Under the pieces are notes generated by a model. That model saw only the letters and a list, made by a program, of their open reading frames with translations, did not search any database and was not told the DNA's origin. Both the position numbers and the translations under genes were made by a program. Positions 9,136 through 17,002 of a stretch of 64,000 nt of DNA are shown here, in pieces; position 1 is the stretch's first letter, and every line of letters starts with the position of its first letter. The stretch is from Micromonospora sp. Llam0 (GTDB lineage: Bacteria; Actinomycetota; Actinomycetes; Mycobacteriales; Micromonosporaceae): assembly GCF_003751085.1 (NCBI RefSeq), contig NZ_RJJY01000001.1, forward strand, positions 6,138,001-6,202,000, read 5' to 3'.

Positions 9136-10422
9136 TCAGACGCCGGACGGGAAGGTCTCCGGTTCGCGCAGCTCGACGTGCGCGGTCCGCAGCGGGCGTA
9201 CCCCGCGGCTGCGGTCGAACCAGAGGAACGCGTCGTAGCGGTCGCCGAGCACGGTCGGCACGTAGTTGCCGCGCCGTTCCATGTTCGGCTGGTAGACCAC
9301 CCCGATCGCCCGGTGGTCCAGCTCGTCGGTGAGCAGGTCCGGTCTGCCGTCGGTGGGGAAGACGAACAACGACTCGGCCGGGGCCGCGACGGAAAGGACC
9401 GCTTCCAGCGACCCCGGCCGGGCCGGCGGTACGGGCATCAGCCGCATCGGCGCCCCCCAGATGTCGCCGGCCACCACCGTGCCCCGGTAGGTGCCGAAGC
9501 CGACCAGGACCACGCGGTCCCGGCCGTACCGCTCGCGGGCCAGCTGCCCGATGTTGACCTCGCCGAGTTCGGCCATGTCGGTGGCCCGGGCGTCGCCGAC
9601 GTGCGTGTTGTGCGCCCACACCACCGCTCGCGCGTCCGGTCCGTACCGGTCGAGCAGCCGGGCGAGGGTGTCGTCCATGTGCCGGTCCCGGACGTTCCAG
9701 GACAGCCGCCCACCGGACACCAGCGCCCGGTAGTAGCGTTCGGCCCCGGCCACCACCTCGGCGTTCTGCCAGGCACCGAAGCTGCCGGCCCCGTCGGCGG
9801 CGGCGGCGCGCCGCAGCCGGACCAGCAGGTCGATCACCTCCGCCTCGCAGCCGGCGGGCACCAGCCGCAGCGCGGTCGCGTAGTCCTGCGGGTCCTCGCC
9901 GTACGGTTCGAAGCAGCGGTACGCGTCCAGCGCCGCCGGTACCTCGTCTGGTCGATGTTCCCGCAGGTAGACGAGGATCTCCCGGAGTGACTCCCACAGC
10001 GAGTAGACGTCCAGCCCGTGGAAGCCGACCCGGGCGGATTCGCTGACTGAGTCGTTGTGCCGGCGCAGCCAGCGGCAGAAGTCGACCACTTCGTCGTTGG
10101 CCCACATCCAGGTCGGCCAGCGTTCGAAGCTGGCTAGGGCGTCACGCGGGTCACGGGGGGCGTCGCGCCGGCCCCGGACGCTACGGTCGACCCGGTCGCA
10201 GTCCGGCCAGTCCCCTTCGACGGCGACGAAGGAGAAGCCGTGCTCGGTGACCAGGCGGCGGGTGACGGCCGCCCGCCAGCCGTAGAACTCGTGCGTACCG
10301 TGGCTCGCCTCGCCGAGCATCACCACCCGCGCGTCGGCGGCCCGGTCGATCAGCGGGTCGAGGTCGTCGGCGTCGACCAGCGGTCGCGCCAGCGCGGTGA
10401 TGTCCGCGGCATATCTGGCCAC
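9136..10422 (-). CDS. Erythromycin esterase-like family protein
   Basis: About 428 aa from a GTG at 10422 (MARYAADITALARPLVDADD). An alternative GTG at 10452 would add ten residues. Family landmarks are 'VVMLGEASHGTHEFYGWR' (the GEASHG motif with the conserved Glu and His), 'VAVEGDWPDC', and later 'VVWAHNTHVGDAR'. These match the EreA/EreB/succinoglycan-biosynthesis-like esterase superfamily, whose catalytic residues are the conserved His and Glu pairs. Most chromosomal members in actinomycetes are not proven macrolide esterases, so resistance should not be assumed. The gene is divergent from the Lys/Ala-rich gene at 10527. Confidence 0.88.
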   Translation of the reverse strand: MARYAADITALARPLVDADDLDPLIDRAADARVVMLGEASHGTHEFYGWRAAVTRRLVTEHGFSFVAVEGDWPDCDRVDRSVRGRRDAPRDPRDALASFERWPTWMWANDEVVDFCRWLRRHNDSVSESARVGFHGLDVYSLWESLREILVYLREHRPDEVPAALDAYRCFEPYGEDPQDYATALRLVPAGCEAEVIDLLVRLRRAAAADGAGSFGAWQNAEVVAGAERYYRALVSGGRLSWNVRDRHMDDTLARLLDRYGPDARAVVWAHNTHVGDARATDMAELGEVNIGQLARERYGRDRVVLVGFGTYRGTVVAGDIWGAPMRLMPVPPARPGSLEAVLSVAAPAESLFVFPTDGRPDLLTDELDHRAIGVVYQPNMERRGNYVPTVLGDRYDAFLWFDRSRGVRPLRTAHVELREPETFPSGV

Positions 10423-10526
10423 CGGGCCCGGGTACCCGGGCGTTACCGGCACAAACCCAGTCAGCCGGGGCCGCTGGAACCGGCGAGGCGGGTGTTGCGG
10501 GCGGGTTCGGGCTAGGCTGCGTGAGC

Positions 10527-11561
10527 ATGGAGGAGCAATCGCCTGACGCTGAGCCGAGGCGGTCCCCTGCCCCACGGGCCAGGACGCCGAAGGCCGGCTT
10601 CACGCCGCCCGCCGTCATCGCTCCCGTGTTGTTCCAGCCACCGCCGAGCGCAGCCGGCAGCGCCGAGGGCCCCGCCAAGAAGGCCGCGCCGACGAAGAAG
10701 ACCGCCGCCAAGAAGGCCGCGCCAGCGAAGAAAGCCGCCGCGAAGAAGGCCGCACCGGCAGCGGAGAAGACCACACCGACGAAGGCCGCCGCGCCAGCGA
10801 AGAAGACCGCCGCCAAGAAGGCCGCACCGGCAAAGAAGACCACCGCGAAGAAGGCCGCGTCGGCGCCGGATCCGGCCGACACTCCGCCGCCAGGTCCGGG
10901 TCCAGGTCCGGTTCCCGGCAGTACGCTGCGACAGCTGTTGGCGCGTCCGGCGTACGCACCGGAACTGCTCGCCCTGGCCGCGGTGGACCGGATCGGGCCG
11001 GCGGCGCGGGACTGGGCGGCCCGGCTGCGCGACGACTACCCGGCGGCCAGCGACGACGCCCTGGCCCGGCTGGCTGCCCGCCGGTTCACCCGGCTCGCCG
11101 GGGCCGGCGCGGCGGTCGCCACCGCCGGTGGGCTGCTCGGCCCGGCCCTGGAGCTGGTGACGCTCGGCTGGACGCAGGCCGCTGTCACGCTGCACGTGGC
11201 GGCCGCGTACCGGCATGATCCGACCGACCGGGACCGGGCGGCGGAGCTGCTGGCCCTGACCGGCATGCAGCCGGACGTCGCGGCGGCCCGCGCCGCGTTG
11301 GATGCGGCGGGTCGGCCGGCGGCCGACGACGAGGAGGATCCGGCGTTGCGGCTGCTCGGCGGTGCGCAGCGGTTCACCGAGGCGGTGAGCCGGTTGACCG
11401 ACGGCGGTTGGGCGCTGCTGCGGTTGCCGGCCCGGTTCCTGCCCGGCGGGCGGGCGCTGGTCGCCTGGTCGGGCGACACGTTGCTGCTGGAGCGGCTGGC
11501 CGCGCGGGCGAGCGCCCACTACCGGCCGGTCACGCCAGCTGCGCCGGTCACAGCCAGCTGA
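10527..11561 (+). CDS. Histone-H1-like Lys/Ala tail fused to EcsC-like domain
   Basis: 344 aa from the ATG at 10527. Residues ~45-115 are a low-complexity run of KKAAPAKK/KKTAAKK units, like the tails of bacterial H1-like proteins (HupB, HrdB or TopA tails). A Pro/Gly linker and a ~200-residue domain follow. That domain contains 'AGAGAAVATAGGLLGPALELVTLGWTQ', then 'HVAAAYRHDPTDRDRAAELLALTG', a pattern seen in EcsC-type proteins. The tail suggests nucleic-acid or polyanion binding, while the C-terminal domain is hydrophobic and probably membrane-associated. The combination is unusual. The 3' end overlaps the convergent CPBP gene by 14 bp. Confidence 0.7.
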   Translation: MEEQSPDAEPRRSPAPRARTPKAGFTPPAVIAPVLFQPPPSAAGSAEGPAKKAAPTKKTAAKKAAPAKKAAAKKAAPAAEKTTPTKAAAPAKKTAAKKAAPAKKTTAKKAASAPDPADTPPPGPGPGPVPGSTLRQLLARPAYAPELLALAAVDRIGPAARDWAARLRDDYPAASDDALARLAARRFTRLAGAGAAVATAGGLLGPALELVTLGWTQAAVTLHVAAAYRHDPTDRDRAAELLALTGMQPDVAAARAALDAAGRPAADDEEDPALRLLGGAQRFTEAVSRLTDGGWALLRLPARFLPGGRALVAWSGDTLLLERLAARASAHYRPVTPAAPVTAS

Positions 11562-12363
11562 ACCAGTCACGGGGCAGCAGCGCGTAGCCGACGAACGCGA
11601 AGACGTCCAGCAGGGTGTGCGCGATGATCAACGGCATCACCCGGCGGGTACGCAGGAAGAACAGCGACAGCACCACACCCATGATCACGTTGCCGACGAA
11701 CGCCCCGAAGCCCTGGTAAAGGTGGTAGGTGCCGCGCAGCAGGCAGCTGGTGGCGATGACCGCGCCGATCCGCCAGCCGAGCTGCCGCAGCCGGGTCATC
11801 AGGTAGCCGACCACGATCACCTCCTCCAGGATGGCGTTCTGCGCGGCGGCCAGGATCAGCACCGGGACCGTCCACCACAGCTGCGGTAGCGCGGCCGGGA
11901 CCAGGCTGGCGTTCAGCCCGAGCAGCGCGGCGATCCAGAACAGTCCGAGTCCGGGCAGCCCGATCGCGGCGGCCAGGGCGGCACCCCAGGCCAGGTCGCG
12001 CAGCGGTGACCGGGCGTCGAGTCCGAGCCGGGCCCGGGCGTCGGCCCGGTCCCGGCTGAGCAGGTGGACCGCCAGCAGGACCGGCACGAGGGCGAAGAAG
12101 ATCCCGAGCAGCTGGTACGTCAGATCCAGCCAGGGGCGGGCCGACTGGGAGGCGTTCATGGTGGCGGTCTGCTGCCCCAGCGGCCGGTCGGCGGTCAGTC
12201 GCGCGGTGATGGTGACCAGGGCGTAGATGGCGGACTGGCCGAGCGACACGCCCAGGACCAGGAGCACCTCGGCGCGCAGCAGGCGCGGCGGCAGCGGGGC
12301 CGCCGGGTGGGCGTCCGGGTTGTTGCTGGCCGGTGGTGGCGTACCAGCGGGGTCGACCGTCAC
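11548..12363 (-). CDS. CPBP-family intramembrane metalloprotease (Rce1-like)
   Basis: About 271 aa from a GTG at 12363. It has six to eight hydrophobic segments. The CPBP/Abi signature is present: motif 1 'EEVIVVGYL', motif 2 'RGTYHLYQG', and 'IIAHTLLDV' (HxxxD). The Arg of the canonical EExxxR motif is replaced by Val, a variant I have seen in actinobacterial members, but the Glu pair and both His are kept, so catalysis is plausible. An ATG further upstream (the codon for 'MCDIALPYP') is an alternative start. The substrate is unknown. Confidence 0.82.
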   Translation of the reverse strand: MTVDPAGTPPPASNNPDAHPAAPLPPRLLRAEVLLVLGVSLGQSAIYALVTITARLTADRPLGQQTATMNASQSARPWLDLTYQLLGIFFALVPVLLAVHLLSRDRADARARLGLDARSPLRDLAWGAALAAAIGLPGLGLFWIAALLGLNASLVPAALPQLWWTVPVLILAAAQNAILEEVIVVGYLMTRLRQLGWRIGAVIATSCLLRGTYHLYQGFGAFVGNVIMGVVLSLFFLRTRRVMPLIIAHTLLDVFAFVGYALLPRDWFSWL

Positions 12364-12495
12364 CGGACCACTGTGCCCGAGCGGGTACGGCAGAGCAATG
12401 TCGCACATCGGGTACGTCGACTCGCCACAAAGAGTGCTCACCCTGGAACTCAGTGGTACGGCGTCAGTGGCGGCACGGTGACGGGGAAGGCCTCG

Positions 12496-13611
12496 ATGAG
12501 CAATCTCGCGCAACTGTTGAAGGAGAGCTGGGTGCTCGTCGAGGAGGAGCACGACCAGGTGGCGGGCTACTTCTACGCCCGGCTGTTCCTCGACCGGCCC
12601 GATCTTCGCCAGCTCTTCCCGGTGCAGATGGACACCCAGCGGCGCTGTCTGATCGAAGCTATCGTCTCCGCCGTCGGCTCGATCGACGACCCGGAGCAGT
12701 TCGCCGACTACCTGCAGTCACTTGGCCGGGCCCACCGCAAGTTCCATGTGCAAGCTGCGGACTACGCCGCGTTCGGCGGCATGCTGCTGGAGGCGCTGCG
12801 CACCGTCGCCGGTGACCGGTGGAGCTTCGAGTACGACGAGGCCTGGGGCGCCGCGCTGGAGATGCTCACCACCAACCTGATCATCGGCGCCGAGAGCGAC
12901 CCGAACCCGGCGTTCTGGCACGCCGAGGTGCTCGACCACGAACGCCGGGGCGCCGACGTCGCCGTGCTGACCTGCCGGCCGCTGCAGCACCGGCTGGAGT
13001 ATCAGGCGGGGCAGTACGTGAGTGTCGAGGTGCCGCGCTACCAGCCGAGGCTGTGGCGCAGCTACTCGATCGCGAACGCGCCCCGGGCGGACAACACGCT
13101 GGAGTTCCACGTCCGGGCGGCAGCGGCCGGCTGGGTGTCCAGCGCGCTGGTCCGCCGGGTCCGCCCCGGCGACCTGCTGCGGGTGGCCGCCCCGATGGGC
13201 TCCATGGTGCTGGACCGGGGCTCGCCACGGGACATCGTCTGCCTGGCCGGCGGGGTCGGTTTCGCCCCGGTCAAGGCCCTGATCGACGAGCTGACCCGGT
13301 ACAACCGAAGCCGCTGGGTGCACGTCTACCTGGGCGGGCGGACCCGCGACGACCTGTACGACCTGGCCGAGCTGAGCCAGCTCTGCGCCGCCTATCCCTG
13401 GCTGAACGTGGTGCCGTGCTGCTCGGACGACCCGGGCTGGTCCGGGGAGCACGGCGAGGTCGCCGACGTGCTGGCCCGGTACGGCCCGTGGTACGAGCAC
13501 GACTTCTTCGTCGCCGGGTCGACCGGCATGGTCCGGTCCAGTCTGCGCCGGCTGGCCGAGCTCGACGTCCCGGCCAACCACATCCGCTACGACAGCTTCG
13601 GCGAGGTGTGA
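12496..13611 (+). CDS. Flavohaemoglobin-type globin / FAD-NAD(P)H reductase
   Basis: 371 aa. The N-terminal globin (about 1-135) has Tyr B10 in 'YFYARLF' and the proximal His region 'RAHRKFHVQAADYAAF'. The reductase half has the FAD motif RSYSIAN (about residue 190), the NAD(P)H-binding 'CLAGGVGFAPVKALIDEL' and a C-terminal 'FFVAGSTGMV'. This is the layout of Hmp-like NO dioxygenases or two-domain globin reductases, so NO detoxification is the likely role. The ATG at 12496 is preceded by GGGGAAGG at good spacing. It is divergent from the CPBP gene. Confidence 0.88.
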   Translation: MSNLAQLLKESWVLVEEEHDQVAGYFYARLFLDRPDLRQLFPVQMDTQRRCLIEAIVSAVGSIDDPEQFADYLQSLGRAHRKFHVQAADYAAFGGMLLEALRTVAGDRWSFEYDEAWGAALEMLTTNLIIGAESDPNPAFWHAEVLDHERRGADVAVLTCRPLQHRLEYQAGQYVSVEVPRYQPRLWRSYSIANAPRADNTLEFHVRAAAAGWVSSALVRRVRPGDLLRVAAPMGSMVLDRGSPRDIVCLAGGVGFAPVKALIDELTRYNRSRWVHVYLGGRTRDDLYDLAELSQLCAAYPWLNVVPCCSDDPGWSGEHGEVADVLARYGPWYEHDFFVAGSTGMVRSSLRRLAELDVPANHIRYDSFGEV

Positions 13612-13630
13612 CCATCTTGGCTGGTCAGTG

Positions 13631-15178
13631 TCAGTACACCCAGGGCCGGCCGCTGTCCCGGTACTCCTCGACCGGCACCAGGCTGGTCCCCGGTGCCATC
13701 CGGTCGACGTACAGCCGGCCCTCCAGGTGGTCGATCTCGTGCGCGACCAGCCGGGCCATCGCCCGCTCGAAGGACGTGATCACCCGGCCGCCGTCGAACC
13801 GGGAGTGCTCGACGTCGATCCGCAGCGGACGCGGCACCAGCCCACGCACGTCGAAGTAGGACAGGCAACCCTCGTACTGGTCGTCGGTCTCCACCGCGAC
13901 GTCGACGACCCGCGGGTTGATCAGCACCAGCGCCTCGGCTCCCGGCTCCGGTGGCCGGACCAGGGCGGCGGCCCAGGGCAGCCCGATCTGCGGCGCGGCC
14001 AGACCCACCCCCTTGCCGAACGGGTGCAGTTCGTCGAGCCGGGCCAGCATGGCCCGCAGCCGGGCGACGGTGTCCAACGCCACCGCCTCGTCGGCCGGCA
14101 GTTCGAACGGTTGCACCTGCTGCCGGAGCATCTCAGCGCCGCGCTGCACGATCCCGATGGCCCGCATCCGTTCACTGGCCCGCGGCTCCGGCCGGGCCTC
14201 CGACCCGGCCGGTGACCCGACCTGACCGCCGCCGTGGGTCGGTGGCCCGGACCGGAACCGCCACTCCAGCCGGTACCGGGCGTTGAGCAGCGGGGCGTCG
14301 GTCGACCACTCCAGCACCGACCGGCCGTTCACCCGCTGCCGGCGCACCGGCGTGCGCAGTGGGGCGTCCTCCGCCGACAGGGACGTCTCGACCCCCCAGA
14401 CCTGGGGGTCGAACGCTTCCGGGAAGTCCAGCCGTACGGTGAGCTGCCGGGTGGGCAGCCGGACGGCGCGTTGGAACCACTGCCCCCACTTCTCCTGGCC
14501 GACCCGGTAGGTGTACTCGATGCTGGTGCGCTGCCCCGGGTACAGCGGGAACCGGCCGTCGGCGTTCTCGAACAGCAGCCAGACCTCTTTGAAGGCGTCC
14601 CGGTCGTGTTTCTTGCGCCACTGCATCGGCTCCTGGTGCCCGGGGGTGCCGCAGAAGGCGTGCAGGTCCAGCTCGACGAAGGTGAGCGGATGCTCCCGGT
14701 GGTGCCGGTTGGACCGGTCGGGGTCGTCGGGGTACCGGTCGACGGCGACCCGGACCAGGTAGCGGGTGACCGGGTCGGTGCCGGCGTTGTAGAGGGCCCG
14801 CCGGATCGTGCAGTGGTAGTAGCCGTCCCGGTAGGCGAGGGTGGCCACCTCCTGCTCGACGATGAGCCCGGTGCCGGGTGGCATCCACTGTTCGGGCACC
14901 GGTGGGTCGCGCGGCGGGGTGCTGGTACGGCTGTGCCGCAGTTCGTCGTACTCCTGGTAGCGCTGCCAGATCGCGCCGCCGGCGCCGAGCACCGCTTCGG
15001 CCCGGCGGGCGAAGTCCTCGGTGGGTCGGTGCCGGCGGCCTTCGACGTGGCTGATGTACGACGGATCGAAGCCCATCCGGGCGGCCAGCTGCTTCTTGGT
15101 CATCGCCCGGTCCAGACGCCACTGGGCGAGCTCGGCCGCGAAGGTGTCCGCGGCGCGGTCGATGGGCGAGCTGGTCAT
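13631..15178 (-). CDS. XRE helix-turn-helix / peptide deformylase fusion
   Basis: 515 aa from the ATG at 15178, which has a GAGGGG ribosome site about 12 bases upstream. Residues ~12-65 form an XRE-type HTH ('MTKKQLAARMGFDPSYISHV'). A middle region of about 250 residues is beta-rich and unassigned. Residues ~345-515 are a polypeptide deformylase with all three motifs: GVGLAAPQIG (~390), EGCLS (~436) and HEIDH (~480). Both metal-binding His and the Cys are present, so the enzyme part should be active. Housekeeping deformylases are ~170-200 aa and free-standing. This fusion may couple deformylation or formyl-peptide sensing to regulation, which is inference. Confidence 0.88.
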   Translation of the reverse strand: MTSSPIDRAADTFAAELAQWRLDRAMTKKQLAARMGFDPSYISHVEGRRHRPTEDFARRAEAVLGAGGAIWQRYQEYDELRHSRTSTPPRDPPVPEQWMPPGTGLIVEQEVATLAYRDGYYHCTIRRALYNAGTDPVTRYLVRVAVDRYPDDPDRSNRHHREHPLTFVELDLHAFCGTPGHQEPMQWRKKHDRDAFKEVWLLFENADGRFPLYPGQRTSIEYTYRVGQEKWGQWFQRAVRLPTRQLTVRLDFPEAFDPQVWGVETSLSAEDAPLRTPVRRQRVNGRSVLEWSTDAPLLNARYRLEWRFRSGPPTHGGGQVGSPAGSEARPEPRASERMRAIGIVQRGAEMLRQQVQPFELPADEAVALDTVARLRAMLARLDELHPFGKGVGLAAPQIGLPWAAALVRPPEPGAEALVLINPRVVDVAVETDDQYEGCLSYFDVRGLVPRPLRIDVEHSRFDGGRVITSFERAMARLVAHEIDHLEGRLYVDRMAPGTSLVPVEEYRDSGRPWVY

Positions 15179-15355
15179 CGCAAGGCGTCCCCTCAGGCCG
15201 GATCCACAGTCTGCTTTCCGACTCGTACGCCCGGTCGGATTTGGCGCGTTGCCGACAGAGCACTTGACAGCACAGATCGGAGCACTCTGTGAGATTTGCC
15301 CATCACTCACCGCCACGGAGTGTCATCACCCCGGCTGGGAGTTTCGCCGATACTC
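15179..15355. other. Divergent intergenic region, no gene
   Basis: Together with 15373-15532 this is about 350 bp between the HTH-deformylase gene (leftward) and the FhuF-like gene (rightward). I see no coding frame of credible composition on either strand. It holds the ribosome site of the leftward gene and, at its right end, the iron-box-like sequence. Confidence 0.6.
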
Positions 15356-15372
15356 TGGTTAGCCTAGCCTTA
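15356..15372. promoter_or_regulatory. Iron box (IdeR/DmdR1-type operator)
   Basis: The sequence TGGTTAGCCTAGCCTTA closely follows the reverse-complement form of the IdeR/DmdR consensus (AGGTTAGCCTAACCTAA). It lies upstream of the FhuF-like ferric reductase gene, where iron-dependent repression is expected. A further AGCTAGGGTGAACC immediately downstream may be a degenerate second copy. Confidence 0.6.
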
Positions 15373-15532
15373 GCAAGCTAGGGTGAACCATCGGCAGCTG
15401 TCGGAAGGATCGAAAGGTGAGAACGTTGCGGCGAGGCACGTGCGACCCGGTTGACCACGGGAGCACCACCTCCTTCTCGGTTGTCACCGTGACCTGCCCG
15501 GTTGCCACCGCGCCGATCGACGGTTGCTCACC

Positions 15533-16324
15533 GTGACCGCCGTCATAGACCCCCGGGCCCGCGCCGCCGCTCCGCTGGCCCCGATCACCGCCACGCTGCG
15601 CACCGCGTTCGGCACCGACGACCTGCCCGGCCTGCACGCCGGTCTGCTCGTCGACGACCAGACCGGCTGGCTGCCCGCCACCGAGCTGATCCACGGCGGC
15701 CACCTGCCCCGGCTGCTCGACTCGGCCGCCCAGCGCTGGCAGGCGAAGCGGCACGCCGCCGCCGCCCTCGCCTGGAAGGCGTACAGCTACTGGGTGGCGC
15801 TGCCGGTCGCGCTCGGCTGGGCGTCGGCCCGCCGGGTGCCGCTGATGCGCGCCGACGACGTACTGCTGCGGATGGACGACGACGGACCGCTGGTCGACGT
15901 CGGCCTGCGCACCGGGATCCCGGTGGCGGTGCTGCCGCACGACCCGATCGCGGCGGCCGGGCTGCCCGAGGTGCTAGTCGTGGCCGACGAGGCCGAGCTG
16001 CTCCGGGTCCTGCGGATCGCCCTGCTCGACCAGCACATGAGCCCGCTGCTGGACGAGATCCACAGCCGGGTGAAGCTCGGCCCGCGGACGCTGCTCGGCT
16101 CCCTCTCCTCCGGCATCGCCTACGCGGTGCTGCAGGCGGCCGACGCGCTGCCCGGCTCGTCCACCGCCACGATCGGCACACTGCTCGACGCGCTCGACAT
16201 CGGCGACCTGATCGAGCTGGTGCCCGGCGAGGACGGGGCGGTCACCGTGCAGCGCCGGACCTGCTGCCTGGCGTTCACCCTGCCCGACCCGAAGATCTGC
16301 CCCGGCTGCTGCATCCGCCCGTGA
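15533..16324 (+). CDS. FhuF-like (2Fe-2S) ferric-siderophore reductase
   Basis: About 263 aa from the GTG at 15533; a TTG at 15524 is an alternative. No signal peptide is visible. The C-terminus carries the FhuF cluster motif CC-x(n)-C-x2-C in 'RRTCCLAF...PKICPGCC', which binds a [2Fe-2S] centre. The role is reductive release of iron from ferric siderophores in the cytosol. The iron box at 15356-15372 predicts repression by IdeR/DmdR when iron is sufficient. No siderophore transporter is adjacent, so it probably acts on substrates imported by systems encoded elsewhere. Confidence 0.8.
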   Translation: MTAVIDPRARAAAPLAPITATLRTAFGTDDLPGLHAGLLVDDQTGWLPATELIHGGHLPRLLDSAAQRWQAKRHAAAALAWKAYSYWVALPVALGWASARRVPLMRADDVLLRMDDDGPLVDVGLRTGIPVAVLPHDPIAAAGLPEVLVVADEAELLRVLRIALLDQHMSPLLDEIHSRVKLGPRTLLGSLSSGIAYAVLQAADALPGSSTATIGTLLDALDIGDLIELVPGEDGAVTVQRRTCCLAFTLPDPKICPGCCIRP

Positions 16325-16331
16325 CCCCGCG

Positions 16332-16360
16332 CCGCGCGGCCGGTCGATCCGGCCACGCGG
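16332..16360. terminator. Bidirectional hairpin terminator
   Basis: CCGCGCGGCCGG, loop TCGAT, then CCGGCCACGCGG: a 12-bp stem with one mismatch. It sits between the ends of two convergent genes (FhuF-like and PEBP). Confidence 0.5.
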
Positions 16361-16393
16361 TCAGCGGTCAGCCCAGCTGCGGGTAGATGGCGG

Positions 16394-16945
16394 TCAGCCC
16401 GGCTGCTGGTAGGTGGCCGTCAGCCGCGCCCGGGCGAGGGTGTGGAAGGCCAGGTTGAAGCCGACGTACGCCGGGGTCGCCGTCGGGCCGAGGTCGAGCC
16501 CTTCGACGTCGAGGGCGTGCACCGCGAAGATGTACCGGTGCGGCCGGTCGCCGGCCGGCGGTGCGGCGCCGTCGTACCCGGCGTTGCCGAAATCGTTGCG
16601 TACGCCGAACGCGCCCGGCGCCGCCTTCTCCGGGTCAGCGCCGGCACCCTGCGCCAGCTCGGTCACCGACGCCGGCAGGTTGACCAGCAGCCAGTGCCAG
16701 AACCCGCTACCGGTCGGCGCGTCCGGGTCGAAACAGGTCACCACGAACCCCTTGGTCGACGCCGGAAAGCCCGACCAGGACAGCTGCGGGGACAGGTTCG
16801 CCCCGCCGGCTCCGGTGAAGACGTGGGCCGTGGGCAGCGGCCCGCCGTCGGCAAGGTCGGTGCTGGTCAACGCGAACGAGTCGACCGGCGGAAGCAGGTC
16901 GTACGGATCTGGTGCGATCGGTCGGTCCAGGTTCATGCCTGGCAT
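16394..16945 (-). CDS. YbhB/YbcL family PEBP-like protein
   Basis: 183 aa, or 180 from the ATG at 16936. The PEBP core motifs are visible: 'DPDAPTGSGFWHWLLVNLP' (ligand-pocket DPDxP and the following His) and 'HRYIFAVHALD'. The family is the Raf-kinase-inhibitor-like/phosphatidylethanolamine-binding group. Bacterial members are small soluble proteins of poorly defined function. No signal peptide is seen. It stands alone between a convergent gene and the MMPL gene, which reads in the same direction about 57 bp upstream. Confidence 0.88.
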   Translation of the reverse strand: MPGMNLDRPIAPDPYDLLPPVDSFALTSTDLADGGPLPTAHVFTGAGGANLSPQLSWSGFPASTKGFVVTCFDPDAPTGSGFWHWLLVNLPASVTELAQGAGADPEKAAPGAFGVRNDFGNAGYDGAAPPAGDRPHRYIFAVHALDVEGLDLGPTATPAYVGFNLAFHTLARARLTATYQQPG

Positions 16946-17002
16946 CCTGCCGCACCCGGCACCGGTACGCAGCCCAGCGCACCGATGCCGGGTGGAATCG
17001 GG

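Noticed and set aside
9105..9146. Direct repeat CTCAGACGCCGG between two convergent genes
   Set aside because: Two short copies with no hairpin or regulator nearby; not distinguishable from chance in GC-rich DNA.
9136..10422. Macrolide resistance gene
   Set aside because: The family motif is present, but most actinomycete members are not known macrolide esterases, so only the family name is given.
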